A stretch of 64,000 nucleotides of DNA from Chrysomallon squamiferum (lineage: Eukaryota > Mollusca > Gastropoda > Neomphalida > Peltospiridae), in contig CM022669.1 of NCBI GenBank assembly GCA_012295275.1, positions 14,446,172 through 14,510,171 of the forward strand, in the 5' to 3' direction. How positions within the stretch are numbered: position 1 is the first letter of the stretch; every line of letters starts with the position of its first letter. Positions 14,301-26,766 of this stretch are shown here, piece by piece. Made by a program: the position numbers and the translations under genes. The notes under the pieces are model-generated. The model did not search any database, was not told where the DNA came from, and was given only the letters and a program-made list of their open reading frames with translations.

Positions 14301-15113
14301 AAAGTATGTAATCGTTTTTTAAGATGCTAAAGAGATTTTTCATATATTTTTTTTTTTTTTTTTTTTTTTTTACATTTTATGGTAATTCAATAATAGTAAT
14401 AAACATCACTGGATTGTTAAAACTCATGTCAACTAGTATATGTTAATTTTCCGTTGATACACTTAACATCATACCATCATGTTAGCATCAGAAATGTTTT
14501 GATACAATTTATAAATACCACATTTAACATTTATTTTTTTTTTTCTTCACGATTTTCAGATTTTTCTCTTTCTTCTAAGTATGTGCCTAATCTGTACCAT
14601 AGCCTGTGGTATATGGGAGTCGTACACTGGCAGTAACTTTCAGATTTACCTTCCTTGGGAGGACTTTCTGAATCAGGACACAGAAAGAGGTTCAGCAACC
14701 ATTGCTGCGCTTGTGTTTCTGTCCTACATCATCATTCTGAACACTGTTGTGCCTATATCACTCTATGTGAGGTGAGCACATTCAAAGCTTTGCCACAATG
14801 TGATATTTCCACATTCTGTACTTTGTCATTATGTGAGGTTAGCCTTGTCGCATAGCACGAAGTGAAGATATAATTAGAGTTTTCTGATATTTTTCATTTT
14901 CTGGAATCTCGATAATTGGTCTGATATCTGTAAAAATAATTGTCATCTTAATTCTTCCTGAATTCTCTTTTGTCTCTCTTTCATTGTTTAAAATATTATT
15001 ATTATTATTATTATTAATTTATTTTTTGGGGTTTGTTCAGAACTATTTGCTGTCAACCACATGACAAATACAGTTAATTAAATATTTCCCATTTTAACAA
15101 ATTATTATTAATA

Positions 15114-15172
<59 letters not shown>

Positions 15173-17996
15173 CGTACTTTCAGGTTTCTATATTACAATA
15201 TTTATTTACTGTTTTCAGTGTTGAAATAATCCGTCTCGTGAACAGTTACTGGATCAACTGGGATGTCAAGATGTACTATGAGAAGAAAGACATGCCAGCC
15301 AAAGCTAGGACAACTACACTGAATGAAGAGCTTGGACAAATAGAGTACATCTTCTCTGACAAAACAGGAACACTGACTCAGGTAAAACACAATTACTACT
15401 GTACACACCTGTAGGTAGTTATGCAAACAGGTATCATTTATTAAAACACCTGTAATCAACATGTTGATAATAAAATGTAATGTCAGACACATAAAGACCT
15501 ATCAAGGTATATTTATTATGTTGAATGGAGATCTTTTAACATGAAATAGCGATTTAAATCTATAGATGGATTTCGTTTTTTAATTTAAATTTAATGCAGA
15601 TGTGGGTTTTTTGTGATTATTTAAACATAGCTGTGTTTGTTTATTTAAACATAATATATATTGTTTTGTGTTAGTTTACACATAATATAGCTAATTTATA
15701 AATTTATTTAAATATATAGCTGTAATAGGTTTGGTATTAATTTAACAAAGCATAGCTAATATTTCAGTAATTATTTAAACATAAATCTGGTTGGGGTGCT
15801 GTTGATTTATTATAACAATTAGTGTAGTTATATTGGTTTGTGTTTATACAAACAGAACTAAATTTCTTCTGTTTAAACATAATACATCAATTTGTAAATA
15901 TAATGCTTTTATTTGGGTATATTTATTTACAGTTTTTGTAACATCAGAAACACAGACATTCTGTATTTAAATTTCAGGATTTAAATTTCTCAGTGTCAGT
16001 GAAAATCTTTTCAGTGCGCATTTGAACTGTAGTAAAATCATGTTGCAAACAGGCATGAAATCTGTGTAACATGTGCTATTTACACACTTTATTGAATGCC
16101 TTGTTAGACAATATAGCATTTGAATATTAATCTCTATTGGTTATTTTGTCTTCCTTTGTAATTTACCATGAGTGTGTGTGGGGGTGGGAGTGGGAGTGGG
16201 AGTGGGGGTGTGTGTGGGTGTGGGTGTGTGTGTGGGTGGGTGTGTGTGGGTGTGTGGGTGGGTGTGTGTGTGTGTGAGATAATGAGTGAGATAGCAGGAA
16301 AGAGAATTTTTAGAAGTAAAATGAACAGTGGGTTTATGTAAGAAATGTGTTAATGTTTGTGTGTATAGCTGTGCATGTATATGCATGTATATGTATGTAT
16401 ATAATTTATATAATATGAAGATCTTGTTATCTTTGATCATAGTAAAGGAAGCCAAACTTGTCAACAGCTGCAGGCATAACTATCCATTAAACCTTTTAAA
16501 TAAGAAAGTAAAAAATTAAGATTTATTACCTTTGCCTTGACCTACTTTTTGTAACACATTTGTGGGTGCCAGATATCTGTGCTTTTTATGTGAAAAGATT
16601 AATATAATTTTAACAAAATATGAATGATCAGAAATATAAAAACAATAATAATAATTACAGCAGCAACAGCAGCAGTAGTAGTAGTAGTAGTAGTAGTAGC
16701 GTTACAGTAGTAGTAGTAGTAGTTTCTTAAGGCATTAGTAATAATATTTTTTTATTTATTATCACTACTACTATTACTTATTCCACTACTACAGCAACTA
16801 CTACTGATACTACTGCCACCACCTTGCATTAACAACCACTATTACTAGTTCTGATTAGTACCAATACTGCTATCTGTGCTTTTATCAGAATCTGTTAAGA
16901 TTTAATAACTGAACCAATACTTATTGTCATGTCACTTTTTTATAATAAATATAATATTAAAATTTATTTCAGAAATATCTTTTTATCCTTTTATTTTATT
17001 TTTTTTTTTTTTTAGCTTTTATTGACTATTACCTAGATCACTATAAATTGCTTCTCACAAATAAGAAAGCACTTTTCTTGTCATAGATAAAATACTTTGT
17101 GTAGTACTGTTGGAACTGGAAATAACAAAAACGGACTGAATTGTGTGTGTGTGTGTGTGTGTCTGTGTCTGTTATTATTAATTTTAATCCTCTGGCTTGC
17201 AGACATACACATTATAAAACAAATCTTATAAGAAATCATGATACTGGAACTTGCTCATGTTGTTTTCAGAATATAATGACATTCAACAAAGCATCTGTAG
17301 GTGGTAAAGCCTATGGGGATCCAGTTGATGAGGACGGCAATATTCTTGACTTCAGAGTGAGTAAACTTGTACTAAGACATTATTATTATCATTATTATTA
17401 TTATTATTATTATTATGACAATCTCTGTTAATGGATTAAGGATTGATTAATTTATATTTTATAAACTGTTTTCATTCTATTGTTGAATGGGGTTTTTTTT
17501 TTCATTATTTCTTTCTCTTGATGTATTTATTTGTTGTTTTTATTTATGCATTTTAATTTTTTTTTTTATATTTATGTATTCATTGTTATATTTTTTTTTT
17601 TTTTTTTGTAATAATCCTTTTATTACTAGATATACTGATTAATGTAATGTTTTAATGAAAAAAAATGTTTGTGGGTAGTAATTTTATATATTACAAATAA
17701 TATAAATATAACTTTTATTATTTATTTTTTCATATAGATAATAGAGTTGTAGTGATTTTGTTGTAAAGATTATGACAAAAATAGATGAATCTTAGACATA
17801 ATCAATAAGTCTTTTTAGAAGTGGATAATTGAATTTTATTTATCATGAAAAATAAAGAACCAGTGAAAAGAGATTTTTTTTTTTTAAGTACACAAACTTA
17901 CATTTTTGTTATATTTTAATTTTCAGTACTGATAATAAATTCAGAATTTAAAAAAATAATTTAAGTTTAATTTTTTATAAAGACTGAAAATGTAAA

Positions 17997-18087
<91 letters not shown>

Positions 18088-18746
18088 GTTTTGTCCATTA
18101 CTGGATACAAAATTACTACAGTAAAAAAAGAAATAATAATTATATAAATAAATAAAATTAAAATAATTTTCTTTTTTTTTTCTCTCTATATATAAAACTA
18201 TCAATTATCAATCTTGTCAACTTATTTATTATTTAACACATTATGAAAATGTGAGATCTCTTTTCTTTTCACAGTGCATGTCGAACATAGATTTTTCTGT
18301 CAACAATCCTTACAGTGAAGACACTTTTATGTTCTATGACCCCAGACTGCTTACTGAGGTGAATGCAGGAAACCCAGATGCAAAAAGGTTTTTTAAAATT
18401 CTTGCCCTCTGTCATACTGTTATGCCAGAGAAAAAAGAAAATGGTAAGTAATTAATTTATGTATGTTTTATATTAAAGTGTTTCATTTTTTGTGTGATAA
18501 AACTATATAAAATAATTTTTTAAATAAAGTTTATCATTGGTTAAATGATAATTGTAGTTCTAATTAAGTATAACTTTTCACAGGTATAATTTTCCTCTTT
18601 TTTATATTTTTTCTTTAATTTTTTATTAGAAACAAAGTAATATAGATATTTGTATCATATAATTAAGAAATATAGATTAAATTTAGTATTGAATATAGAT
18701 AGATAGATAGAGAGCATGATTTCCAGATAGATAATAGATAGACAGA

Positions 18747-18780
<34 letters not shown>

Positions 18781-20339
18781 TAGATAGATAGATAGATAGA
18801 TAAATCAACAAAGAAAGACACAACATATATAGACTAGTCAGTATTTAAACTTCAATATAAAAGATAAACATACCTTGAAAGAAGCTTTATTTAAACTGGC
18901 TTAAAAGAAACAGGTGAAATAATTTTTGGTGGATGTGGAAAATAAGTTTTTAATGTTTGTGTAAATAAAAATAAGTTTATAATGTTTGTTGTTGTTGTTT
19001 TCACAGGTAAGTTAGAGTACCAGGCTCAGTCACCTGATGAAGGGGCTCTTGTGTCAGCAGCTAGAAATTTCGGATTTGTTTTCAAGGTAACTTTTTTTTA
19101 TTTTAAAACTTTAAAAAATACATATTTACAACAACAACCAAAAAAATTAAATAATATATATATATATAAAAATGAAAAAATAAAAATAAAAAATAACATA
19201 AATAATAAAAATAAAAATTAAATATAGTTTCAAAATCGAGATAATAGTTCATCTTAAAAACAAAATAATGTTTTAAAATGTTTTAATAATTTATTGAATC
19301 ACCATTCTTAGAAATTACCTGTGTGTAAAACAGTTAATATTCACAACACTGAAAGCAACTTACATATATAATCTATAAATATCAGTTTACAAATTTTATA
19401 TTTTTATTATTTATAATTTTTTTTTAAATTTATTTATTGCTAATCCATTATTTTATTCATTTATATAAGAGAATTTTATTCTTTTAATATTGATTTATAC
19501 TTTTTCAATACATTTCTGGCTTAATTATTATATTTCGTTATTAATATTTAATTTCTTTATTAATGAAAAAGAATACTGATATATTTTTTCAGTAATAACA
19601 GAAATATGTTTCATTTTATTTATCCTTTTATTTACTTATTTGTTTTTTTTTGTTTTAAATTTAAATTTTTTTTTTTTTTTTTTTTTAATGTTGCTGTAAA
19701 TTAGTTTAAGTTACAATATTATTTTATTTCAGTCTCGAACTCCAGACACTATAACAATTGAAAGTAGAGGCAAAGAGAAAGTGTACGATGTTTTGTGCAT
19801 TCTTGATTTTAACAATGTCCGTAAGCGTATGTCTGTAAGTATTTTTTTATTTAATACATTACTTAGTTGTATAGGGATCATATTTCTAACTGATTTCAAA
19901 ACATAGATGGTTGGTTCATGAATGTATGAAGTCTTGTTCAGTAAAGTTTATTGAAATTTTCAATAAAATAAAAATACATAACAGTCGAAAGGATGAAATA
20001 TTAAATTTATTTTCTTGTTAATGGAACTTTAAAATAACAAAAAGATAATCACCAGACTTTTCTTATGTATTGTAGGGTGGTTGTTTTTTTTTTTTTTTTT
20101 TTAAATCTTTCATTTTTAAACAAAATTTTTAGTTATTATTATTATTTTTATATTTTTTATTTTATTATGTTATTAGGTTTTTTCTTTCTATATATAAAAA
20201 TGTTATTTTAATATTTTTTTAAATTATTTTTTATGTTATATTGTTGATATTTTGGTCAGAAATAGGTTTTTATTATTAATTTGTTTCCTATATCATTTTT
20301 TTTTTTTTTTTTTTTTTTTTTAATGTTGTTGTTGAATTT

Positions 20340-20437
<98 letters not shown>

Positions 20438-23400
20438 TTTTATAAATAATTAAATTTAAAATGAATCAACAGGTGATAGTGAGAAGGAAAAACAAAATCA
20501 GATTATACTGCAAGGGAGCCGACTCTGTTATCTTTGAACGTTTGGATCCCAGCTGTAATGAACTGGAAGAACTCACCATGCATCATTTGAATGTATGTGT
20601 GTCGGCTGTATTTTCTACATTTTGTAATTTTAGTGTTTTAGGTTTGATTTGTACTGTCACTAAACTGTAGCCGAATTCTTTATGTGCTTTAAAAATATTT
20701 ATAAGTTCAGTCTGTTTTGATAAAGAAAGAATTGCTAAAGGTTATTGAATAATTCATGAAAATAATTACACTATGAAGTATAATTTTGAAAAGTTATTAA
20801 ACTTTGAATTTTATTAATGTTCTTTACCATTATAACATAATTACCTGGATGTGTGTGTATATATATATATATATATATGTGCTGTTGAGTTTTTATTATA
20901 CAAATAAATAAGATCACTAATAAAATTAAAAGTTTAATAACTTTTCAAAATTATACTTTATAACGTAATTATTTTGATGAATTAGTCAATAACTTTTTGC
21001 AATTCTTTCTTATCAATATGGACTGAATTTATATATAAATATAATGTGTATGTCTACAAGCCAGAGGATTAAAATTAATAATAACACACACAGACACACA
21101 CACACACACAATTCAGTCTGTTTTGTTATTTCCAATTCCAACAGTACTGCACAAAGTATTTTATCTATGACAAGAAAAGTGCTTTCTTATTTGTGAGAAG
21201 CAATTTATAGTGATCTAGGTAATAGTCAATAAAAGCTAAAAAAAAAAAAAAAAAAAAAAAAAAATAAGGATAAAAAGATATTTCTGAAATAAATTTTAAT
21301 GTTATATTTATTATAAAAAAGTATATATATATTTGTGTGTGTGTGTGTGTGTGTCATAAATGTTTGATTTGTATCTACCATTACAACATAATTACCTGGA
21401 TGTGTATTTTTGATTTTTAGGAGTTCGCACAAGAAGGTCTCAGAACATTGTGCCTTGCCTATAAAGACATTAAACCAGCTGAATTTGAGACATGGAAAAT
21501 GAAACATCATCTAGCTAGGTTAGTGGTGGGGTTTTTGCAAAATACTGGCCTGACTGCATTTCTTAGCAAAACAGTTTCTTAATTTTATTCATCAATAGTC
21601 AAATTCTTAATTTTATTTATCAAATGTAAGAGTCTTAGTTTTTTTATTCATCAGTTGTCAAATTCTTAATTTTATTTATCAGAAAACAACAGCGGATTGT
21701 CATACTTATTTACCACAGTTAGTGATAGGGATCATTTAACATTAACAGTTTCCTGCATTTTTATTATTTCTCTGAATATCTGAGATTATATTTTTTCTAG
21801 CAAATAAATAAAAATATGTCGACAAGTTTTTTTTACATTTTTATTATTTTTATTATTTTCTATTATGCAGTCAGTGTTTTTCAATATTTTCATAAATATT
21901 CTGAAATATTTTTAGCATTACCAAGATAAACAACATAATAAATCTGTTACTTTCTAACACTGAATCAGTGGGGCTTCAGATTTGTTATGAATATTTTGAA
22001 ATATTTTTAGCATTAACCTGCATGTCCAACGATAACTCTAAACATTTTTTTATTAATTTCTGTAAATGCAGTAAACTGTCAGTGGATTTATAAGTATTTT
22101 TAGGAATATTTCTATGTGTTTTAGTATTACTCTGGAAAACCGTGATGATCAGTTGGATACTTTGTATGAAGAGATAGAGAAAAACCTTATTCTGGTTGGA
22201 GCCACTGCAATAGAGGACAGACTTCAAGATGGCGTTCCAGAAACTATTGCTAATCTGTCACTGGCTGGAATCAAGATTTGGGTGTTAACCGGTGATAAAC
22301 AAGGTTAATACTGCATTTTAAAGACACATCCAAAATCTACAATAGTATATTTAAAATGTGACTTTATCCTTAATTCATTGCTGTGTTCTTGAATTATATC
22401 CTGCTTGTAATTATTTTTAATATTATCCCATTCTTTAATTATCTTTATCATTATTTTACATCTTAGTTATCTTGAATAATAATGTACCTTGTGACCTTGT
22501 TTTTAGTTATTGCTATCTTTCTGAATCTAGTTATTTTGAATTTCATCTTCTCTGTATTTATCTTGACTATTATCTCACCTATATTATCTTGAATTTTAAC
22601 CTGTCTGTAACTGTAATCATCTTGAATTTCTTCCTATCTGTATTTATCTTGAATTTGTATTTTACCTGTTTTTATATATCGTGAATAGTGTTTATCTTAT
22701 ATGCATCTTAGTCATTTTTTAAATATTATAAAAGTTAAAAGTGACAAAGATGTAGTTTTTCCTTTTATCTTCTTATTTATAAGTGTGTGTGTGTCTGTTT
22801 GTGTGTGTGTGTGTGTGCATCAATTATTCCTGCTCATTGCTAACAGTAATGAAATTTTATTGTATAGGAACTGCTGGTTACTACTAATAATGAAATTTTA
22901 TTGAATAGGAACTGCTGGTTACTACTAACAATGAAATTTTATTGAATAGGAACTGCTGGTTACTTCTAATGATGAAATGTTATTGTATAGAAACTGCTGG
23001 TTACTTCTAATGATGAAATTGTATTGTATAGGAACTGCTGGTTACTACTAATAATGAAATTTTATTGAATAGGAACTGCTGGTTACTACTAATAATGAAA
23101 TGTTATTGTATAGAAACTGCTGGTTACTTCTAATGATGAAATGTTATTGTATAGAAACTGCTGGTTACTACTACTAATGATGAAATTGTGTTAATACAGA
23201 AACTGCTATCAACATCGGCTACTCCTGCCGACTGCTAACTGAGGACATTGAGGAGTTGTTTATCATTGATGCTGAAACAATGGAGGATGTTGAAGAACAG
23301 CTGGTGTCTGCTCTAAAACTAGTAGAGAACTACAAAAGCAGCAACTCAGACAGTAATGTTATGTGCAATGGTGACGCTCATTTTAATTCTGCGGACGGTG

Positions 23401-25510
23401 TTACTGTTAGCTGTGAAGAAAATCCGGAGTATGCCCTTGTTGTCAATGGTCATAGTCTGGTGAGTGTTGACAAATATTTTTATTTGTATAATAGTGTTCA
23501 TTTTTCTGGTTTTTAATAATTATTATTTTTTTTTTTTTTTTCTTTTTTTTTTTTTTTTTGTAACTCATTTGTTATTTTTACTTGTGTGATAGTGATAAGT
23601 TTTTGATTTATTTATTTTTCTATTTTCTATTTTTGTAGAACTCGTATGTTATTTTTTTATATATAATACTAAAGTGATTTTTTGGATTTTTTTATTATTA
23701 TTAATTTTTTTATTTGTATAATTGTATTATTTTTTGTTTCTGTTTATTTTTTCTTTATAACTCATTTCTTATTTTTATTTGAATAACTGTTATTATTTAT
23801 TTTTTATGTTTATATTTTCTTTGCAATTCTTTTATTTTTACTTGTATAATGGTGTTATTTTTATTTATTTCTGTTTATTTGTTTGATAACTCATTTGTTA
23901 TTTTCATTTCTATAATACTTTTTTATAAAATATTTAATGTTTGACCTTTTAATCAAAAAAATCATTTTATTAGTAAATCATATTTTCAAATGAATATAAG
24001 TAATTTTTAAAATCATAAATATTGAAATTTTATTCAATGCATTTTAAAATTCTAATGAATCTGTTGCATTTTTGAATGAAAGAAAAAAGTGACTTGAACA
24101 AATAATTAATATATATATATGTGTATTTTTTAACAGGCGTATGCTCTGAAGCCCGAATTGGAAGGTTTGCTTGTTCAGCTAGGGACAGTTTGCAGGTCTG
24201 TGATCTGTTGCCGGGTAACGCCACTGCAGAAGGCTCTTGTTGTCAACATCATCAAGAAACACAAGAAATCCATCACATTAGCAATAGGAGACGGTGCCAA
24301 TGATGTCAGCATGATTAAAGGTATATCACAGTTTTTTTTTTTTTTATTTATTATTATTTTTTTTTTCCTTGATGAAGTTTTCTCAGTGGAGTATCAATAA
24401 TTCTTAATTCTGATCACTTTACACCAATTTAGTCATGTATATAGATCTCTTGCACTGATAATTTTATATTTTCTCCACTGGCCTATTTCCCGTTCCTGCA
24501 TGAGCTGCAAGACTTTCAATATGCTTTCCTACCCATGGGAAAGCTACACATAAAATATTTCTTTTTTTTTACTGTAAATGAGAAATGAAGGTAGTTTCTA
24601 CTAAAGACATTATTTCATTCATTTTGATGAAACAGGCAACAGAGAAAATTTTATTCATTGGCTAATATTACACATTATAAATATCTGTTACTTCACAAAC
24701 TTGGAGCATGTATCTCGTATTATTTCCCACTTTAACTGCTGTGAAATTAAGATGCAAAATGGAATAAATCGGACAAATATGCAACTGATATATAACTACA
24801 GTAATTTTAATAAATGATTTTTTTTTTTTTTTTTTTACCAGTCATGCATATAACATGGGTAGTCATTTTTATAAATTAAAAATGTGTGTGTTTGTTATTT
24901 CAGCGGCGCACATTGGGGTGGGTATCAGTGGGCAGGAGGGTATGCAGGCTGTCCTGGCCAGCGACTACGCACTTGCACAGTTCCGATACCTCGAACGTCT
25001 TCTTCTTGTCCACGGCAGGTGGTCTTATTTCAGAATGTGCAAATTTTTGAGATACTTTTTCTACAAGAATTTCGCTTTTACCTTGTGCCATTTTTGGTAT
25101 GCCTTTTTCTGTGGATTTTCTGCCCAGGTAAGATGTATTTCTTTTTTAATTAAAAAAAAAAAATGACTGTGAATAAAATGAACATGTTGTATATGATTGT
25201 AGTGTGGCAGATTTTGTTTTTTGTTATTGTTATTGCTGCTGCTGCAGTAAGTATGGTTATTATTACGTGTTAATTAATTTATAATACAGAATAAATTATT
25301 GCTAGAAAGTGATGTAAGCCAAATGTGTTTATGTATTGTATTTTTTTTTTTTTTTCTTTTTTTTTTTTTTCTTATACAAGAAATTTTAAAGTTCATTATA
25401 TTTCTGTTGCAGCCTTTGTTTGATCCAGATTTGTTTTTTATTTTGTACAAAATTTAAATAAAAGTATATTTTATTATTATTAAGATTATTGATTATTATT
25501 ATTATTTATA

Positions 25511-25554
<44 letters not shown>

Positions 25555-26729
25555 TTCATCATTATTAAATTTAATGGTTTTTAAATTATTATTACTATTA
25601 TTAATTAAGTAAATAATAATAATGATAATAATAATTTTTATTAATATTCATATTCATATTATTATTATTATTATTAAACATAAAATATTTCTATCTGACA
25701 CTTGTCTGCTCCATCATAACATTTGTCAAGTCTTCATTATTATAGAGTTTTTTTTTAAATTTTAAATATGTAAATGCTAGTGTTAATTCTTTTTCAGACT
25801 TTGTATGATCCATTCTTCATTTCTTTGTACAATGTCTTCTACACATCATTACCTGTCCTTGTCCTAGGAATATTTGACCAGGTAACTGCATTGTTATATA
25901 TAATATCTCAACAAAAAACAAAATCATACAAATTTAAAAATAGAAAAGAAATAATGAATGTATAATTACGACATTTATTTTATTTTACATTTCATTTTTC
26001 TTTTTTTCTTTTTTTTTTTGAGGGGGAGCTATTTCTGTAAACAACATATTCTCTTTGTACAGCATAAACAACAGATATATTTCATTTATAACTTTCAATC
26101 TTCAAATTTAAAAAAAAAAAATGTTCTTGTTATTTATTTCAGGATGTAGACGAAGATCATTCTCTCCGATATCCAAAACTGTACACACCAGGCATGTACG
26201 ATGACCTGTTCAACAAGAAAAAGTTTCTCTTCAGTGTTGGTGAAGGTATCATAACCTCATTAATTTTATTTTTCATTCCTTACTGGACTTTCCTCAGTGG
26301 TGTAGGCTCATCTGGTATGGGAGAAGATGATCTGCAGTCGTTTGGTACCTACGTAGCAGCTATTCTTGTGGTCTCTGTCAATTTGAGGGTAAGAGATGTT
26401 CCTTAAAGCATTTCACCCAAAACATCCGTATTAAACTTGTTACTTTCATATTGTATTTTGCTGTTTCTGTATTAAGTTTATTATTGTCATGTTAAACTTA
26501 TTATCGTTATGTTGAGAGTATTGTTTTCATACTGCATTTCGTTATTTCTATATTATATTTTATTATTTCCATGTTAAGCTTATTTCCATATTGTTATTCT
26601 CATGATCTTTGAAAAGTGAATTTTGGTTTAAGATAAAAAAAAAATAGAATAAAAATTAACAAATAAACTTTTGAATGATGATAATTAAATTTGAAGTGTA
26701 ATAAGTGTATAGTAAAACCATATTATACA

Positions 26730-26766
<37 letters not shown>

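Noticed and set aside
22861-23191. CRISPR-like regular repeat
   Set aside because: The units are contiguous 41-bp tandem copies without unique spacers, in a eukaryotic intron.
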